From assembly GCA_037179385.1 (NCBI GenBank), contig CM074181.1, forward strand, positions 51,232,394 to 51,296,393: a DNA stretch of 64,000 bases. Direction: 5' to 3'. The notes under the pieces are model-generated. The model saw only the letters and a list, made by a program, of their open reading frames with translations. It was not told the origin of the DNA and ran no database searches. Within the stretch, counting starts at the first letter, position 1, and every line of letters begins with the position of its first letter. The DNA is from Holothuria scabra (Eukaryota > Echinodermata > Holothuroidea > Aspidochirotida > Holothuriidae). The translations under genes were made by a program, and so were the position numbers. Positions 24,191-35,436 of the stretch are shown piece after piece.

Positions 24191-25629
24191 CATGGATCAA
24201 TCAAATTAAACTCCTACTCTAGACTATTAACATTTGCGTAGGCATTTGAATTATTCATCTTTTCATAGGAGTCGCAGTCGAAACCAAAATCGTGTACCAT
24301 ATTCCAGTCACCACATAAAACATTAAAGTTATAATCAATACCAAAGCTTTCCTGAAATACATTCTCGTAAAAAGCAGAGGAATCTCATTATTTGAATATG
24401 GTATACAAGATTAACCCTTTCTTCCAAAATTATAATAATATAGTTTCAATCCTTGCCATAAATCACCTTTAAGACTTTCAATGTACATTTGTTGTTGACA
24501 GAACAGTAACACCTTGTTAAGTATAAACCACTTCCCCAATCAGAATTAAAATTGTATTCATTTTCCCTAATCAAATGAACAAATGATTGAAAATTCCATT
24601 TTTTATAATTTTTTTTTAAACGTTTTTTCTATTGTTTCGATCCCCAAGCCCTCCTCATTTCCATTGAGATATAATGAAGGTTCAGTGCAATTAATTTTTG
24701 TTATAAAAAAGCAAAAGAAAAAATGTTTACAAGCTGTTCAATGCAGGTCTCTTTCCATACGTCTCTTCCACGCTTCTGTTGTTAAAAAGTGTTGATAAGT
24801 TGTTGTTAAATGTATTGAGTGACCAGGAAACAGAACTGTGTAAAAACTTAAGAAAATAAATTCTCATTCTTCTCTGAAATTGATTGCGTAATTTGGGACA
24901 GTTTCTGTTTCATTCTCATTTAATTTTATTAAAACGAATAACAATTAACTAAGAATAAATAACGATTAACTGTGAATGGATAAAAATGTTCCAAATTCTC
25001 CGATGAATCTCATGGAGATTTCACAATTGATCAGCTTCAATTTAAAAGGTTTGCGAAATGAACTGTATATTTGGGTGGGTGTGACTCTAGACTGGACCGC
25101 AAGACAATAGTACAACGTCATTAGAGAGGGCATGTAATCCCTCGTTTCGTGTGATGTTCGTAGAATCCCAATCAAACTTCAACTAAAGTCTCGGTTAATT
25201 TTAGGATTCTACCTCATCACATTACACTTCGGAATTACATGAGACTTCAAAGCTGTAGTTCATGAGCAAATAGACAGAAGCCGGACTTTGTTTTCATTTT
25301 TATTGAAATTTTTCTTCTAATGCCCTTCTTTTTAGGCTAGCCACATGTAATATAATGAGTACATCTGACTTCTATTACACATATAATATCAACGACATTT
25401 TAATATACTTTGTAACTTTGGAAATACTTTGAGTACGGTGCATTACATTATATCTTTACTTTGATATGTGCCTTCTTGTGGCATACGAGTGCTATAATTG
25501 ACTATATGTTTATGGTATGCGGCAACTCAAACCATGATTTGGGTCAAATACTAAGTTCTTTTTTGACTCAGGTACAGTGCGGCATGCACAATCCTGAGGC
25601 ATATAAAACGTTTTTGGCTTTGTTACAAC
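24191..25629. other. No gene seen
   Basis: AT-rich, no motif recognised. Confidence 0.5.
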
Positions 25630-25800
25630 ATAAATCCAAAGCATGATTTTAATATCTTTCTTGAATACACCACATCTTAAATCGAAGCGTCATGATTTTA
25701 ATATCTACAGTGTCTTGAAAACATCGAATTTTCTTTGGCTATATTTATAGCATAGATCAAAGCATGATTTCAATATCTATCTTGAATACATCAAACATTA
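25630..25800. repeat. Three degenerate direct repeats of about 50-60 bp
   Basis: The word agcatgattttaatatctttcttgaa and its variants occur near 25640, 25690 and 25760, each followed by tacatca-like sequence. Confidence 0.6.
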
Positions 25801-25875
25801 TTTGTTCAACACAAAAAACATGGCAATTTCTGTCTACTCTCAAGTGATATTGTTCTATTAATTTGATTGCTATTA

Positions 25876-26560
25876 TTCTTTCATGAGTGTCTGTGCGAAA
25901 GTACTTTCTTTTGAGAGAACTGGTTTCTTGTAGAAGTTGGCTAAGGTTTTCTCGGACTTCCAGCCAGCTGTTTGAAGTATTTTTTCAACGGGAATATTTT
26001 TTGCACATGCTGCTGACACAGCTGCTGATCGTGTACTGTGAGCTCTATAGGCCTATTGCTCTACATCTATTCCAGCTTTACACATTACTTCCTTCAGCCA
26101 TCCTCCAAGTATCTTTAGACACGGCTTTGTGTGGGGACACGTAGCTGATGAAGAGTTTCGTTTAACTCCCTCTCAAAGGTGATGTCAACTTTACATGCTG
26201 CTTGAGTGGTTGAAAACTGTTTAACCTGGCATCAGGTTGATATGACTGCAGTGCTACTTCCGTTTGCTTTGAACCTGGTCGAGACTGTTTTAAGCGACTT
26301 TTCAGTAAAAAGACAGCATTATCCTCGTTAATTTGAAGACATTAGTATCAAGGAGGTTGAACGTTTGTAACCTCTGAGCCGTTGTTAAGTTTCTGAGATA
26401 CCTGTTTAAGTGACATCTCATTTATGGGGTATTGGGTCCTCAAATGGTTCAGAACTATTGAATCATCCCAGATAAAGCCATATCTGGTTTTAGGCGGTTT
26501 CAGCTCAAATGTTCCTTTCATCATGAGCGTTTTATTAATGGGTGAGAACTGTATGTCTTT
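25876..26560 (-). pseudogene. DIRS-like retrotransposon: tyrosine recombinase relic
   Basis: On the minus strand a frame open for over 50 codons (about 26045 down to 25880) reads AHSTRSAAVSAACAKNIPV and then TAGWKSEKTLANFYKKPV. This is the C-terminal half of a DIRS/Ngaro-type tyrosine recombinase: the HxxR motif (His codon at 26038-26040) and the TAGW...FY segment whose tyrosine (codon 25930-25932) is the expected nucleophile. The upstream part is spread over other frames with stops: a segment like KLKPPKTRYGFIWDD near 26490, then SRLKQSRPGSKQTEVALQSY near 26270, then LFISYVSPHKAVSKDT near 26130. In a live element this enzyme would integrate circular element DNA without target duplication. 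Frameshifts and stops make it non-functional. Confidence 0.7.
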
Positions 26561-26699
26561 GCATACAACTCAATAAGGCGGACATAGCTGACCGTGCTGT
26601 ATTTATTGAACTGTAGCCTTGTCCTGAATTATATAGAAATGTTAGAAACTCAAGTACCATAGTCTCCTCGATTTTCTTTAAGATATCAAATCTTGATTA

Positions 26700-26930
26700 G
26701 TTCTATTTGCTTGTAGAACGAAGGTCCATGACTAATGCCTGGAAAAGTGAAACCAATAGTCCTATGACTTGAGCAAGTTCTCTCACAGTATTTGGGGGCT
26801 TCACCTTGAGAATTTGAATATGCTTCATGACATTGTCTATCCTTTCTTTTTTCGGGCGCAAAGTCATTTTTTTGAATCTTAAACGAAGCCCCAAAAGGTT
26901 AATGTATGACCCGGAGTAACCCTGCTCAGT
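26700..26930 (-). pseudogene. DIRS-like retrotransposon: end of RT/RNase H region relic
   Basis: The minus-strand ORF carries GLRLRFKKMTLRPKKERID followed by VRELAQVIGLLVSLFQALV. This matches the conserved DIRS/Ngaro segment after RT (LGFxLxSxxMTVxLxxxKxxK...IRxLAxVIGxLVSxFPAV). It lies upstream, in the same orientation, of the recombinase relic at 25876-26560, as expected for DIRS order (RT, RNase H, then recombinase). The RT active site is not in the window's recognisable remains. The inverted and split repeats of DIRS were not found. Confidence 0.6.
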
Positions 26931-28642
26931 TCTTCAAAGAAAGAAGGTTCTTAGGTTATTTATTTAAATTGAAGACAATTCGGTTTTTATTCATATGTGT
27001 AGGTTCAGTTTAATTCAAATTATTTCACACCTGCAGGATTTTTCGTTTGTTTTTACATTTTTTTTGGAAGGGGGGCGGGTCGGAATGTTTTCAAATATCT
27101 TTGTATTTGTAGTATGTTTATTACGATGATTTAGTTTAATTTGATATCAAACAGTTGGAGAGGATATTTGACATTTCGTAGTATTTTCCTAGGACATTAT
27201 TCTGAAAACCATTCTTTATGTTAAACCAATTGAAAATGTTAAACCTTTAGTATTTAAAAGTAAGTCTTCATGATGCATATACATGGCAAATATTTTATTT
27301 TACTGAAGGAAATTAAAATAGGCGGTACACTTTAAAGGTAAAAATTGGCGTATACTTTAGAGTAGGCCCCAAATCTTCATTCGTTTTTCATGTGAAAGGT
27401 TTTTATAGCTTAATAATTTTATAGCGGCTGTGAACATTTTACGTTGATTCTTATGACAAAGCTATAGGCCGGTTTCTGCTGTCTTTCGCATTTACTATGC
27501 ATGGCACAGCTTCATCAGTATCGGACCGTCCTCTGCGACCTGAATTTAAATGTTCTTGCTCCTAACGGAGCAGTATGAAGAGTATCATTTTACCATTTTA
27601 TTTCCAGTAAACTTGAACCTTGCAAGTGTGTAGACGGAAGCAGGGCCTTGTAATAAGCAAAGCGCTCCGAGTCACTTGGGTTAAAAGAGTTTCAACATAG
27701 GTCACAAATTAGTGGCGCTGTTGTTATTTCCACGTGAGTGCAAATCATTAGCAGGTAATTTTTGTGAGATTTGATGCTTTTAATATTGCAGTGAGTAGCC
27801 AGTTTTTATTTCTTTGTTATTCTTTTGCAGGATGAAAGGGTTTTGCTGGGTATAGAGTATCCCGAAGGGTGTTTTATAGCCGTACCTACTTTTAGCGCTC
27901 AAACTTTGAAAATACAAGGCTACCTATAAGATTGTAGCTATTCTAGACATTGAGAGGTTGTCGGGAAAATCAACTCAAAAGTTACAGAACAGTCTTGACC
28001 CCAAAATTGCAGCAAAAAGTCCGTCCGTGGTTTTCCTTCCCTTTGGATGTAGTAAATAACAAAACAGAATCTATCAAAATAAGATCAGGGCAAAGGTTGT
28101 TTAAAAGGAAAATGGCCACCGAACGCCATTTTGAATAAATAAAATTTCATATAATTGGCACCAAATGTACTGGAGTGATGAATTAAGTGTACATTTCGAC
28201 TTTTTCTTTTGTGGACAATCTAGATACTGCAATTAGCATGACACACGGTAGTTTTGTCGCTTATTCCTCTTCATCTACGATGTCGGCAGTCTGTCATTTT
28301 GAAAACATTGAGTGTAGTACGAGCTAGCCAGATAACGTTAAGCATTTATCCCTAATTTTTAAAAATAACCAGGCTTTTTACCTGAGTTGACAACTACACT
28401 GCACTGTCATTTTTACTAACGCAAAGCATTTTGCCAGGAAAAGATACTCTGATAGACCCTTCTAATATGCAAAACGTAATCACTCTCTGCTTATAACATT
28501 ATTATTTTTACACTTGAACTCATTTTCTGCATTGAGAGTGTGAGAAGGGTACCAGGCAGTGCCACTATCTAATGTTGCACTCATTCGGTTAACTTAAAAG
28601 CAACTTTGCAAGGGCAGTTCCCCACTTCGGATTAGTGTATAG
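26931..28642. other. No gene seen
   Basis: AT-rich, nothing recognised. Confidence 0.5.
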
Positions 28643-28745
28643 CAGTGTTGTAGAGCTCTAGACCGGTTTCTGCTGGTCTCGGTCTCGGTCTCGGATCCTT
28701 GTGGTCTCGGAAATTGTCCTGGTCTCGCTTCGAGACCTGCCAAAA
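28643..28745 (+). mobile_element. hAT-type terminal sequence with repeated GGTCTC (family C)
   Basis: Starts cagtgttgtagagctctaga and continues into six or more ggtctcgg words. Its mirror image ends a second element at 41705, which finishes in gactacaacactg. No right end is visible here, so this is a truncated copy. Confidence 0.5.
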
Positions 28746-29097
28746 GTTTGTTGTTCTATTTTTTTTTTTATTTTAGTTAGATAAGTAATGTCTTAATATA
28801 GAAGTGTTACATTGTTCTTTTATTTAATCATTTTTTAATTAAGTGCTTTTTGGTCATTGTTATTTTATTGTCAGATATTTAAGCAAGGGATGAAGCCCCG
28901 TGACTCCGCCATGTTAGATAATGAGTGTTACCGGATCTTGAGTTGTAGTTGCAGACAAAAAACAGAGGAGAGTTCCAGTTGATTTTAAATTATTATATTT
29001 GGTGATATGGTTCCACAAAAAAGATGATCAAGTTGAATTAATTCTGCAGGCCTAATATGATTACTACGATACATATACATATACTACATGTTTCTTC
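28746..29097. other. No gene seen
   Basis: AT-rich; nothing recognised. Confidence 0.5.
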
Positions 29098-29375
29098 TTC
29101 AAGGTCTTTTGCACGAGTGTCCAGCTCGCAGGCTGGGTCTTGTGAAACGTGCGAGCTTCGAACACCTCCAGTCCCCTGATTGGTCAAAAGTTATGACGCA
29201 CCAATGTGAATAAGTAAAATGATATCGATGACCAATGAGGAGGCTACAAACGGGGAAATTGGCCACACCTCGAAAATATGGGTTACGGCTTGCGCGTGGA
29301 ACTACGTCCATCGGTAACACGTGACGGGAAACAGGAAGGGCCCTGGAAATCTAGAACAAAAGGAAGGGCGAGTTG
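29098..29375 (+). repeat. Dispersed repeat, family D copy 1
   Basis: cagtcccctgattggtcaaaag and, further on, taacacgtgacgggaaacag followed by gaagggccctgg have clear counterparts in reverse orientation at 49800-50060. Over about 270 bp the two copies are plainly related but diverged. It holds CCAAT-box-like words (ccaat, attggtc). Family not recognised; an old solo LTR or MITE is possible. Confidence 0.55.
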
Positions 29376-29750
29376 GTCGTAAACAACAAGATGGCTGATG
29401 GTTAAGGTCATGGAGAGTGCACCATACTACATGACATTATGATAAATATCAATAAATTTTATCTTACGTTACCAGTGAAGTACCTAGGGAGGGCACTGGG
29501 CAATGCCACCCAACCCCTTTTCTCACAGACGGAAGGTAGCATTGGTGGCACCAGATTGCATGTAAGGCCACCAACTTTTACAAACAATTTCAGAAGGTAA
29601 GGGGCATCTCTCAGGTCTGTTCCGCAGCCGGTAAAGATGAACGAGAAAGGGGCAGGGTGTGGAGGATGTTCAGGTGTGCTGAGCAATAGTTTTACATTTG
29701 ACATGCAACAGGTGTTTGGAGTGAAACCATTTATAGTCAGGAGTTCGGAT

Positions 29751-29985
29751 CAGTGGCGTATCCAGCGGGAAAACAGGAAGGAGAGAAAAAACGGGAAGGG
29801 AAGGAAGGGAAGGATAGAAAGGAAAAACAGAAAACGAGAGGGAAGAAGAGACAAGGAAAAAGTAAAAGGAGGGAAAGGAAAGGAAGAAAGGCAGAAGAAA
29901 AAAGGAAAACGGAAAAGTAGGGAAAGGAAAGAAAGGGAAAAGGAAAAAAGAGAAAAATGAGAAAAGAAAGAAAGTAGGCTAACTA
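29751..29985 (+). mobile_element. hAT-like left end followed by a purine simple-sequence tract
   Basis: cagtggcgtatccagcgg is the CAGTGGCGTA-type terminus common in animal hAT elements. It runs straight into about 200 bases of ggaaggaaag-type purines (29765-29975). No matching right terminus was found. ORFs rich in Lys/Glu/Arg here are simple-sequence artefacts. Confidence 0.5.
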
Positions 29986-30389
29986 CAACATCGAAAGCAA
30001 GATTTATTTGCATTCATGGAACACTGTTTCGGTCAATATATGAACATTCATTTACAAAAATATACGAACATTCATTTAGTCGCCTAAAGTTAACAAAATA
30101 ATATGTAAGGTCCACTTTATCGGTGGAAAGACTTTTCTCTCTAGCTCTTTGCCAGACAGTCGAGAGGACTTTAGAGAAGCAATCATTCTCAGATTTACCA
30201 CCAATACTTAAAGGAAGTGCAGATTCTTCAGTAAGACAGGAAACCCATAATCCAAAGCTTTCTGCAATATAAGCTCCGTATTAACAATATATTGTTTCAA
30301 ATACAATACATCAATAGTACAGTGGAACATAGTTTTTCAAACAAGACTTCATATCCTAGACAGGAGAACAATTGGCCTACCCTCCAGAT
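29986..30389. other. No gene seen
   Basis: Nothing recognised; a short direct repeat gaacattcattta occurs near 30041 and 30063. Confidence 0.5.
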
Positions 30390-30970
30390 CGGGAGATAAC
30401 CGTTTTCGGGGGAAAATGAAAATTCACCAGATCGGTAGAAAATTTGCAGCATGAATATTCATGAGCACTTAGTGTGTACCTCTCCACAGTCGTCGCTTTG
30501 TTTTATAAATGTGGATATGTTCAATTACAAGGTAATTGTTCACCACCTCAGACAGAAATCTTAAGAAACTTTCAAGAATGTACTAATGGGCTCAATTGCC
30601 TGCACGAGTAACTTACACAACTTTCTGCAGAAAAAAATTGAACAGATCTCGCGGCTGTGTCGAGTCTATTACTTAAGCTTAGGACACACAACGTGGCAAA
30701 ATTGCTCGAAATCTCAAAATTTGCGCGGTGAACTACCAAACATGATCCGGCTTTTTTGTTCCCTTAGAAACAAAGTTTCTAAATATTCCAAAATTTCTCT
30801 TTCCTATGACCGATTAAATTTTCCAGGTGTTTTGAACTTTTGTTTCCGTTTAAATTGCGCGGTAGGATCGAAAAGCATCAGGGGAGAAATTTGAAAATGG
30901 CGCCACACATGGCCGTATTTTCCCCCGATAGGGTGAAAAACCATTTTCCCCCGAAAGAGGTTATCTCCCG
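30390..30970. mobile_element. TIR element of about 580 bp (family not assigned)
   Basis: cgggagataaccgttttcgg followed by gggaaaatg at the left end is mirrored by cattttcccccgaaagaggt and tatctcccg at the right end. These are about 32-bp inverted repeats with few mismatches. The inner flanks also match (ttcaccagatcgg against the inverse of ccgatagggtgaa). A 102-codon ORF inside (30586-30894) has no transposase motif, so it is treated as non-autonomous. Confidence 0.7.
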
Positions 30971-31104
30971 AACTGCCGTCCTTAAATGCTCCCATGCGCA
31001 CCTGTCATCAGATACCTTTCAGCTTTGTCAGTTGTGAAGTCTTTGTAGATGGCTTCTTTAGTTATTGAAGTGTCAAAATTTAATCAATGCTTAATATTGC
31101 AGAG

Positions 31105-31400
31105 CAGTGACGTAGCTACAGGGGGCAGGGGCGATTGCGTCCCTGTTAGAAAAAGTGAAAAATTCGTAAATTTGCCATTTGAGACACCAACCAAATACAG
31201 TGCGGTTTTCCCATGTAGTTTCCTTCCTAAAATTCCGAATTCTTCCTAATAAAAGTTCCATATTTGATATTATGAGTGTAAAAAGGCAAAAATTTCCGCG
31301 CGCTTTGCGCGCCATAAATGGCAAGCCAGAAAGCTATAAGTGATCGATCATAAAGCAGTCAGTGGATAAATTGTCCTAGGCGCTACAGTGCCGTTTTCTT
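31105..31400 (+). mobile_element. hAT-like fragment with CAGTGACGTAGCTA end
   Basis: cagtgacgtagctacagggg resembles the common hAT terminus CAGTGGCGTAGCTA. About 180 bp on, the block aaaaatttccgcgcgctttgcgcgcc recalls the GC-rich palindromic block of family B. The right end is not found. Confidence 0.45.
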
Positions 31401-31409
31401 AAAATTTTC

Positions 31410-31735
31410 TTCCATATAGCAACGACGGGTCTACCCCGTCTCGAACAGAGAGAACTCCAAAAAGACGAAATTTTGGGTGCACCTCAAAGTAAAAACCGAA
31501 ATAAAAATTAACCTTGTTCTCTCAGAGCTAAAACTTAAGTAGTCTATCATCTCAGATTCCGAAACCTTCAGACCTCTTCTCACCAAGATACTTTGGCCCC
31601 CTGCCAACAATTTTGTCTTTACAGGTGACAATGCAACGGAAGTTTCCTTTTATCTACAATTGGCACTGAGAACAGATGTGCGCGGTGTTATAATAGCAAA
31701 CGTTTTGCGGACCGATTTTTACTTTTGTCCTCGTG
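31410..31735. repeat. Dispersed repeat, family E copy 1
   Basis: About 320 bp, from tagcaacgacgggtctaccc to cctcgtgaca, recurs in the same orientation at 40380-40710 with roughly nine in ten bases identical by eye. Each strand has a short open frame, but neither is a recognised protein. There are no TIRs, no poly-A and no TG...CA ends at the limits of similarity. Family unknown. Confidence 0.75.
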
Positions 31736-32299
31736 ACAATTCAATCCCACCTTTAGAAAAATGTTGGAAACAATTTTTTTTTGTAATAAAATTTTATGAA
31801 GAAATCCCAAATAATGACTTTTCAATTGTCCTACTGAGTAAGTCGGCGCCGATATTGTCACATCCCTTATTGACATTAATGCGAAACCGAAACGGTTGCA
31901 AAGCAAGCGCCCATTTCATTATTCTCCATAGAGCAGGATACAGGAACTAGAGTACGGACTCCCAATGGCGCGTACGTAAATCGTCTGTGATTGCATGGAG
32001 ACACAGCATCTATGTTCACTTTGGCCGTACTTGGGCAAAAGTCACACGAGGAACGATCATGTGTGTACGAACTGTATGGCAGAAATCGATTCGGCCTATT
32101 CCTGCGAATTATTAGTCCTTGTAAAATGTGTATTTCATCCTAAAAAGTGGCATAAGCTTTTCGCTTTGACGCGTAAAGATATTTTCTAACTTTTCACGTC
32201 AACAAAAATGGCCGGCAAGGGGCTGAATTTGCTTTTCAGTGATAAAAAGAGTAACGTTCATGGAACTCACTCATGCAGGCAAGGAAAACTCGCCCTTGT
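31736..32299. other. No gene seen
   Basis: Nothing recognised. Confidence 0.5.
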
Positions 32300-32480
32300 A
32301 AGACAAAACGGCCTCACAGTTCCCAGTGTTTTTGTAAAGTCGGACAACTCGGCATCTACTAAAAGCATATAGCCCTACATATACAGACAATTCGGCGTAT
32401 TAATGGAGCTGGCTACTCAGACAGCTCGGCACCTAATGAAACTCCGAAGAGAGGAGACAACTCGTCCCCAAATGAAGTCG
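32300..32480. repeat. Degenerate short-spaced repeats (gacaactcggc)
   Basis: gacaactcggcatcta, gacaattcggcgtatta, gacagctcggcaccta and gacaactcgtcccca occur near 32343, 32385, 32420 and 32456. A weaker unit (gacaaaacggcct) lies near 32302. Spacing is about 35-43 bp. Confidence 0.65.
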
Positions 32481-33351
32481 CAATGTAGGCCTATCCTAAC
32501 ATTCCAACATTTTTCTCATGTTTGATTTTACATATTTTCTGTGGAGATTGAAAAATGGACATTTAAAAAGGAAGGCAAATTCTTCTACTAAACTGAAAAG
32601 CTGGGTCACTGGGTGGGGAGGGGTTTTTATCATTTTTTTTTCTTTGTCATTCTCAAATTAAAAACTATGCCTGGCCTAGTAAAGTAGTATAGACTGGACA
32701 GCCCAAGTGGCATGACGTGACTGATTTTATTTTAGTAGCTGGTCAGCTGTTAGTCATATGTTGTAAGTGGTTGACTGAAAAGATGAACCAGAATATTTTT
32801 GCCAATTGAACCAGTCAGCTTTATATACAGGGGGTAAAAAAGTTATTTTACGTCACTCCCTTGTTCTACGGCTGACTAAAAGTTCGCATGAAAGTGACTC
32901 ACTCAGTTACGTGAATTTGGGGCAGCTAATAAAATACTGTAACTATGTCAGACTGAACATACATTCTATCTTTTCTATCTGAACAGTCATTCTACCTTTA
33001 CTGCATTGTTTTATTTTTGTATCCTTTTTCTTGCCTTTTCCCATACAGATGTTTTAATTTACAGCTATAAGGAATAATGATGTAGTAGGGCTACAGGTGC
33101 ATTTTCTTTCTAATCATTTGAAAAGGAGTGCAAAATTTGGGTAAGGAAAGACTGGCAATAGCCACAGTGCACCTGTGGATTTTTTGGAAATGTCACTCCA
33201 CAATTTCCCACAGACTGTACATTCCAAGGTGTAGGCTGCAATGTGGTATCATGATATGCAAACTACAGCCTAACTAAAGCCTACTATATGTGCCTCTTGT
33301 ATAAAATACTTCTCAGCTTGTCATAATGATAACAGTGACACTCGCAGAAAC
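32481..33351. other. No gene seen; may include the end of the LTR of the minus-strand gypsy element
   Basis: No coding motif. TGTAGTA at 33081-33087 is a possible far end of the LTR that begins at 35224 (see that entry). Confidence 0.4.
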
Positions 33352-35224
33352 CAGTGTTGTAATCGAGCTGTCAGTATAAATCTAGTGACTCAAGTCACCA
33401 GTTTTCAAACTTTTAAGTGAGTCATTGTACTATTTCAATGCGGAAATAAATCCTGAATTCTTTGAGTCACTATCATTTTGAAAGGAAGTGAGGCGAGTTG
33501 TGATTTGTTACAACACTGGCAGAAACTAGATGCACTAGTTTACTGGTATCCATGAAGAGTAAAAAGCAAAACTTAGGCTTACATGTATACATTTTTCTGA
33601 TCTACTTCTTCTTCAAACAATGTTAAATAGGTTCTGTTCTACCAACCTTTTTACTCCAATCACAGTCACATATTACAGTACTTCCATAATTTCTCTGGGC
33701 GCTTGGAAGTCTTTAAAAAACTGTTGTCAAATATAACAAAGAATGTAGTTTTCAACAGGAGCTGGCATTATTGCTTCCCATAATTTTGCTTTGGCTTGTT
33801 GAATGGCCCCCTCAACTATCTTAACTCCAGTAATTGCAAGGTATGGTGATCCAGAATGAACATTTCCTTTCAAAATATTCAAGGTGTACATGATGATAAT
33901 TAAAAGTCAGTTGACACTCTGTAGGTTAAATGAACCTGGACTTAAAAGATGACACCCAAGCAGTTCCAATTCTCTTAACCTTCTTCATTAAGCCCCTCGA
34001 TCCCTCCTCTGCCTAAAATTCATCCTCATCCAGACACAATCTCAGTCTGTTACTTCAGGGTGATCATACTTGATCCCAGTGTGTAATCAAACATTCTCAG
34101 TACAATGTGTATGAGGTCTGTACTCAGCACTTTTTGAACTTGCTTTCAGTCAAAGAGTAGAGCCAATTGGGAATTTCTGTGGATGTGGACTAACTACAAA
34201 AATTATAGTTTGGGGTGAGAGAATCAAGCTTTAAATGTCTTTGTTCACTTCATTATCTGCTTGTGTGGCAGATGCCTTCAGACATGACCACATCCAGCGT
34301 AAAGTACAGGAAACAGTTCATGGCCAGCAGCACTATGAATCTGACATTCCTCGGGTTTCTCCCTGTAAGTGCAAGAAAAAAATGAAACCATCAGTTTCTG
34401 TTTGGGGTGAAGATTGTTATCATTCACCATGATGTATTAAAACCAAATGCAACATGTAGCATAGTACATATAATAGCACACAAGTCAAGACTGGCATCAG
34501 GTATTCAATGTTTTTTCTTCTTCTTTTAAGTGTTGGTAAAAGTAAGTTAAACTCCATCAAGGAACTAAACACTAACATATTTCACCATTTCCCCAAATTA
34601 TGTACCTTTCCAGTGCAACAGAATCAAGCTTGATCAGCCCCCAGTAGGCATATATAGCCTACCGTTACACATACATGTACATAAATTTGAGGCATCGGAC
34701 CTTAGTCAGTTACAAATTTGGCTCCAAAAATTTGTCTCAAACATACTTGGGGACTCTAGACACCCTATCCGCTATTAAAAGTTTTAAAAAATGTGACAAA
34801 GTATGGTTAAAATTACTGCAACCCTCACCCTAGCAGACCAAAATTGCATGCCAGCTCTTTTTACTATAAGGCCCCACTGTTTTACAGCCTGCAATAATAA
34901 CACGCCCTGTAGGCCATTTTTGCCCCATCTGACCTAAATTCCTAGCCCCACCAGTGTAAAAAGACTTCGTGTTTATTTATAATTGCATCGTGAAAAGGCT
35001 CCATGCACAAAGTTTACAAAAGGAGAGTGGATTATAAAGATTCAGAAACTATCCAGTAAAGTTAGGCGTAATATAACTTATACTACGTATATAGGCATAT
35101 TGCATACTAACTGTGTTACAGGAACGTGTCCGCACTAAGTGAAGAAAAATGCTTCTTTTTCAACTTAAACAAGAATAAAATACGAACCATCACATGAAAC
35201 TTACAATTTATGAGAGATACTACA
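33081..35224 (-). repeat. Probable 3' LTR of the Gmr1-like element (right boundary better supported than left)
   Basis: On the minus strand the purine run agaaaagaggagga (35225-35238) is directly followed by TGTAGTATCTC. This is the polypurine tract plus LTR start expected just after RNase H, the last domain of this element. If LTR ends are inverted, TGTAGTA at 33081-33087 on the plus strand is a candidate far end, which would give about 2.1 kb and place the hAT MITE at 33352-33518 inside it. No matching 5' LTR was found beyond 39.5 kb, so the left limit is uncertain. Confidence 0.4.
33352..33518. mobile_element. Complete hAT MITE of 167 bp with 8-bp target duplication
   Basis: Terminal inverted repeats CAGTGTTGTAA...TTACAACACTG, flanked on both sides by GCAGAAAC (33344-33351 and 33519-33526), a perfect 8-bp target-site duplication as made by hAT transposases. 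The interior has an inverted pair around gtgactcaagtcac. No coding capacity. The termini match family C at 28643 and 41705. Confidence 0.9.
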
Positions 35225-35436
35225 TCCTCCTCTTTTCTGATAGAAGTAGATGACTTTAGAAATCAAATTTTTGGACGTTCAACGTGTGTGTGATTTGTAT
35301 GAATCTCTTTGTAAGCGATCCGCCTGTTGCCCAGATAGAATATGGGTACTGAGTGCCCATACAATCAAAGCTGTTTTGGGAGTCCGCCCTTGAGTTCCTA
35401 TCATCCTGCTCTATGTTTTCTCCCATTAGCGATTTT

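Noticed and set aside
29637..30013. Lys/Glu-rich plus ORF and Ser/Phe-rich minus ORF
   Set aside because: Both are translations of a purine simple-sequence tract.
32300..32480. CRISPR-like array
   Set aside because: Short, imperfect units in animal DNA; not a CRISPR.
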